From Gorsachius magnificus (Eukaryota; Chordata; Aves; Pelecaniformes; Ardeidae): 64,000 nucleotides of DNA. The number at the start of each line of letters is the position of its first letter. Position 1 is the first letter of the stretch. Positions 61,191-64,000 of the stretch are shown piece by piece. The stretch lies in assembly GCA_034008185.1 (NCBI GenBank), contig CM067081.1, positions 148,396,258 through 148,460,257 of the forward strand, in the 5' to 3' direction. The translations under genes and the position numbers were made by a program. The notes below the pieces were generated by a model. It had not been told where the DNA came from. It worked only from the letters and a program-made list of their open reading frames with translations, and ran no database searches.

Positions 61191-64000
61191 TGCGACGAGA
61201 TGACAAGGGAGTCAAAGCCTCCACAACACATACAATACTGTCCTCCATCAAGGCTAAACACAACCTGTACCCTATTGTTTTACAAAAACAAGAAACACCT
61301 TTGTTGGCCTAAGAACTACCAAGATGGAAAAATCACAGCTGCGTCCAGCTGAGGTGGCAGGAAAACTCTACTCTGGACCTTCCTAAGGCTACATCACAGT
61401 AAGAGCTGAAGAGATACACTTCTTCTGAGGTTTGCCAAATCCAGGAGATCTGGTGAAAGGAATACAGCTTCCCTCTGAGCACTGCAGAGGTCCAGATTTC
61501 TGGACTATCTCAACCTCAATAAAACTCCCATTAAAGTCAATAGCAGTTGAATGTTCTAATCCAAACAAAAATCTAGATCTCTCCTTACATCAATAAAACA
61601 CAAAACTGCTCCAGTCATTAAAAAAATACAATGAGTGACAGGCTGTTCAGGAGTCACGTAGCTACAGGAAATGATACAGTTCTTTCAAGTAGGAATTCAG
61701 CTTTCACACTGCTCACCCTACGTAACTTGCAGTAGCCATGGAAAAAAGAATACAGTATCATTTACCTATGATGAGGAAAAGTGCAATATAGTGGAGTTAA
61801 ACAGCATTAAAATCTGTAACTTTCTGACTGCTGAGATACTTCAGACATAAAGCTACATCAAAGGTGGATATTACTCTTAGTCAGAAGAACATCTAATTTC
61901 CATTCTAAGGCTTTCACTTAACCTTGTTTCATATGATACCTGAACATCAAGTAATTCTTAAGTGCTCACATTCACAAGGTACTTAAGCATGCTCCTCACC
62001 AACCAAATAAGATTACTCACCTACTTCAATTTAGGCACACATTTATTGAAGCAGAGCCAAAATATACATGCACACACATATATCTGACTAAGGACGTGTT
62101 TCCCTTTCATGGGCTGGTTTTATTCTGTAGTCCAAAGCACAGTGCCAAAAAAATAAAAAATACATTATGCCACCTCTCCAAGAATTCCTCAGTAAAAAAA
62201 ATTTAATTAATATAATTTACAGCATTTATTTCCTAATTGCAATGACATTTTCTATGCATAATGTCTGTATTTGTGCCTTCAAAGGTATCAAAACCTGAAT
62301 TCTCTCTTTAAAGGAAACAATAATGAAACATCTATGAAATGAAAGACTACAAATGAGGGAACACTAATGACTAGGCATGATTTGAGCCAGAGGAGACTTA
62401 ATTATCTTGTACTTCTTTCCTAAAAGAGGCCAAAGTGTGATACAAATAGATTTAGCTTATTATTTCTTTAATCTTTCCTACAGATCATCTCATCATTATA
62501 TTTACTTAAATATTGATCAACTAATTACCAGGTTATGGAAATGGACGTATTGGTACCAAACCCAAACAGTTGTGGAAATGCAAACTTTCTCTTCTTCTTC
62601 AAGTTGTCAGTACTATTTTTCTTTCATAATTTCATAGCTAGAGATAGCTACTTCTAAACAGAGAAGCAGACCATTTACATTTTTATAAGCAAACTAAAGC
62701 ATGTGTTTCCATTGCTCTTTTCCAAGGTAAAATTCTATTCTCCGTAGGAAGGAGGAAATGATCATTTTCAGAAAATAAAGTCATTGCAGTTTAGATCACA
62801 AGGCATTAGTCTAATATTTTTGAGGAATTCCTTCCCTTCGATTTCACTTGGCAAGTACAACAAGCAAGCTGGATTCTGTGAGTTACTTTTGCATACTGGA
62901 GCAAACTTTGTGCAAACATGGTATAGCACCACAATTCTCTGTAGGTCAAGCAAAACAGCCAAGTATATGTTGTCTCTCTCTCCCCTTCTTCAAAATAAAA
63001 ATTAATTGTACACTACATAAAAATGTGTAAGTTTTCTGAGCTAGTCCTTAAAACCTGGAGTGCCTGTAAGTTGTCCAGATCAATTTAGAGCACAATTTTT
63101 TTAATGGTTTAGGCCATTTTGGTGACATGAATGAACACAAGATCTCATTCACTGTTGCAGTGCTGCTTATTTAATATCAGGTCAAACGAGGTGATATTAG
63201 CTGTAGAATCAGGTCTGAGCTCTGAGGCAGATGAGCTGCAGGGCTTCGCACACATTCCGTTTCACAAAGATGGGGCCCTACAGATTCATCCCTTCCTGGG
63301 TCAGAAAGTAATAGTGTCAGGATGTTAGATACTGACGGGAAATCAGGTTGCGGCACCATAGTCTCTCGCAGCAAGGCAATCCTGGTGGGCCTGCTCCATG
63401 GTATTAAATGTGGGAACACTTAGATGGTAGAGCCTGCATTAGGAAACAAACCCAATGGCACTGAGGGCTACCTACATCCAACTCTCATGGAAAGGGCTTG
63501 ACCCTCTTTTCCATAACCTAAATAAGGAAATAAAATGCCTTACTTCATTGCCACATCCATGAAATGCCTTTGAAGTTTTGTTTGGCCAAAATGCTGAGGA
63601 CAATTTCCCCTGTTATGGAACAAATATGTAAATACCTATAGAAATCAAACTTAGATTTCTGAATATCTTTGGAGCCCTGACTCAGGGCTACTGAAGGAGG
63701 AGGCGTGAACAACAGCCAAGCAACTCATTGAAACCATATCAGGTATGGCACTGATTCAGAGGAAAGCATTATATGTGCTGAATTACCCTGCTTTCCAGCA
63801 ATTCTGGCTGCAGAAGTTCCCAGGGATTACTTGGCCTGGTTTTATTCAGCTCCTGAGATCAAAAAGCATTGCAACCCAAGCAGATCCAGGCTGCAGGCAT
63901 TTTAAAGGAGACAAATGGCAAAAATATCTTTCAATGCAACTAGCAGCAGCAGCTTCCACTTATGATCACCTGAAGAGATGACACAAAAACCACTACCCAT
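61191..64000. other. Unique AT-rich non-coding sequence
   Basis: No gene recognised. A T-free A/T-rich patch and short A runs occur near 62150-62200. The block 'aaaactcccattaaagtcaatag' near 61520 has a faint likeness to an old amniote repeat. Confidence 0.4.
63172..63199 (+). promoter_or_regulatory. DR4-like nuclear-receptor motif framed by an 8-bp inverted repeat
   Basis: AGGTCA (63179-63184), four bases AACG, then AGGTGA (63189-63194) form a direct repeat with spacing 4, the type bound by TR/RXR or LXR/RXR. The same bases lie within TAATATCA (63172-63179) and TGATATTA (63192-63199), a perfect inverted pair. One mismatch in the second half-site; a chance match in 64 kb is quite possible. 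Confidence 0.2.

Noticed and set aside
1..64000. LTR retrotransposons, endogenous viruses, tRNA/rRNA genes and CRISPR arrays
   Set aside because: Looked for paired LTR-like ends, gag/pol-like frames, tRNA B-box-type motifs in intact folds and regular spacer repeats; none seen by eye.

Overview
This is vertebrate, almost certainly bird, nuclear DNA: AT-rich, CpG-poor, with no operons or dense coding. The bird call rests on the repeats. Several LINEs of the CR1 (chicken repeat 1) family are present, and two end in the family's ATTCTATG octamer repeats behind a short stem-loop. Much older CR1 and MIR-like SINE remnants of the kind shared by amniotes are also present. I recognise no cellular protein-coding exon, tRNA, rRNA or CRISPR array. 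The window is either intergenic or lies inside a large intron, and the sequence alone does not say which.

Layout. Bases 1-21250 are mostly unique sequence with low-complexity tracts (a 145-base purine tract at 739-883, C-rich and pyrimidine-rich stretches at 1329-1369 and 2437-2600), two MIR-like pieces, a palindromic old repeat at 8317-8388, and two short tandem duplications (11173-11220, 16623-16682). A young 5'-truncated CR1 tail lies at 21278-21727. An ancient CR1 lies at 23150-24072 and an antisense one at 26811-27100. From 27 to 39.8 kb the sequence is unique apart from a MIR-like remnant and a homeodomain-type motif cluster near 29.9 kb. From 39.9 to 54.5 kb CR1 pieces are frequent: a short antisense tail at 39892, a decayed internally deleted copy at 40686-41192, the best-preserved copy at 47259-48700, and old pieces near 49.4 and 54.2 kb. 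The last 9 kb holds a 42-base T run, CpG-bearing stretches that resemble conserved non-coding DNA (56.0-56.4 and 57.1-57.5 kb), and a DR4-like motif near 63.2 kb.

The only recognisable protein-coding information is CR1 ORF2 (reverse transcriptase). None of the copies can be active: each is 5'-truncated, and the best one carries a frameshift. The most notable observations are the two young CR1 insertions, which have different unusual 5' junctions: an 18-bp perfect fold-back at 47237-47276 and a 13-bp direct duplication at 21254-21281. I see no evidence for a new multi-gene system. Candidate enhancers and exons are marked speculative. Subfamily names, ages and conservation need alignment to consensus libraries, which I could not run.
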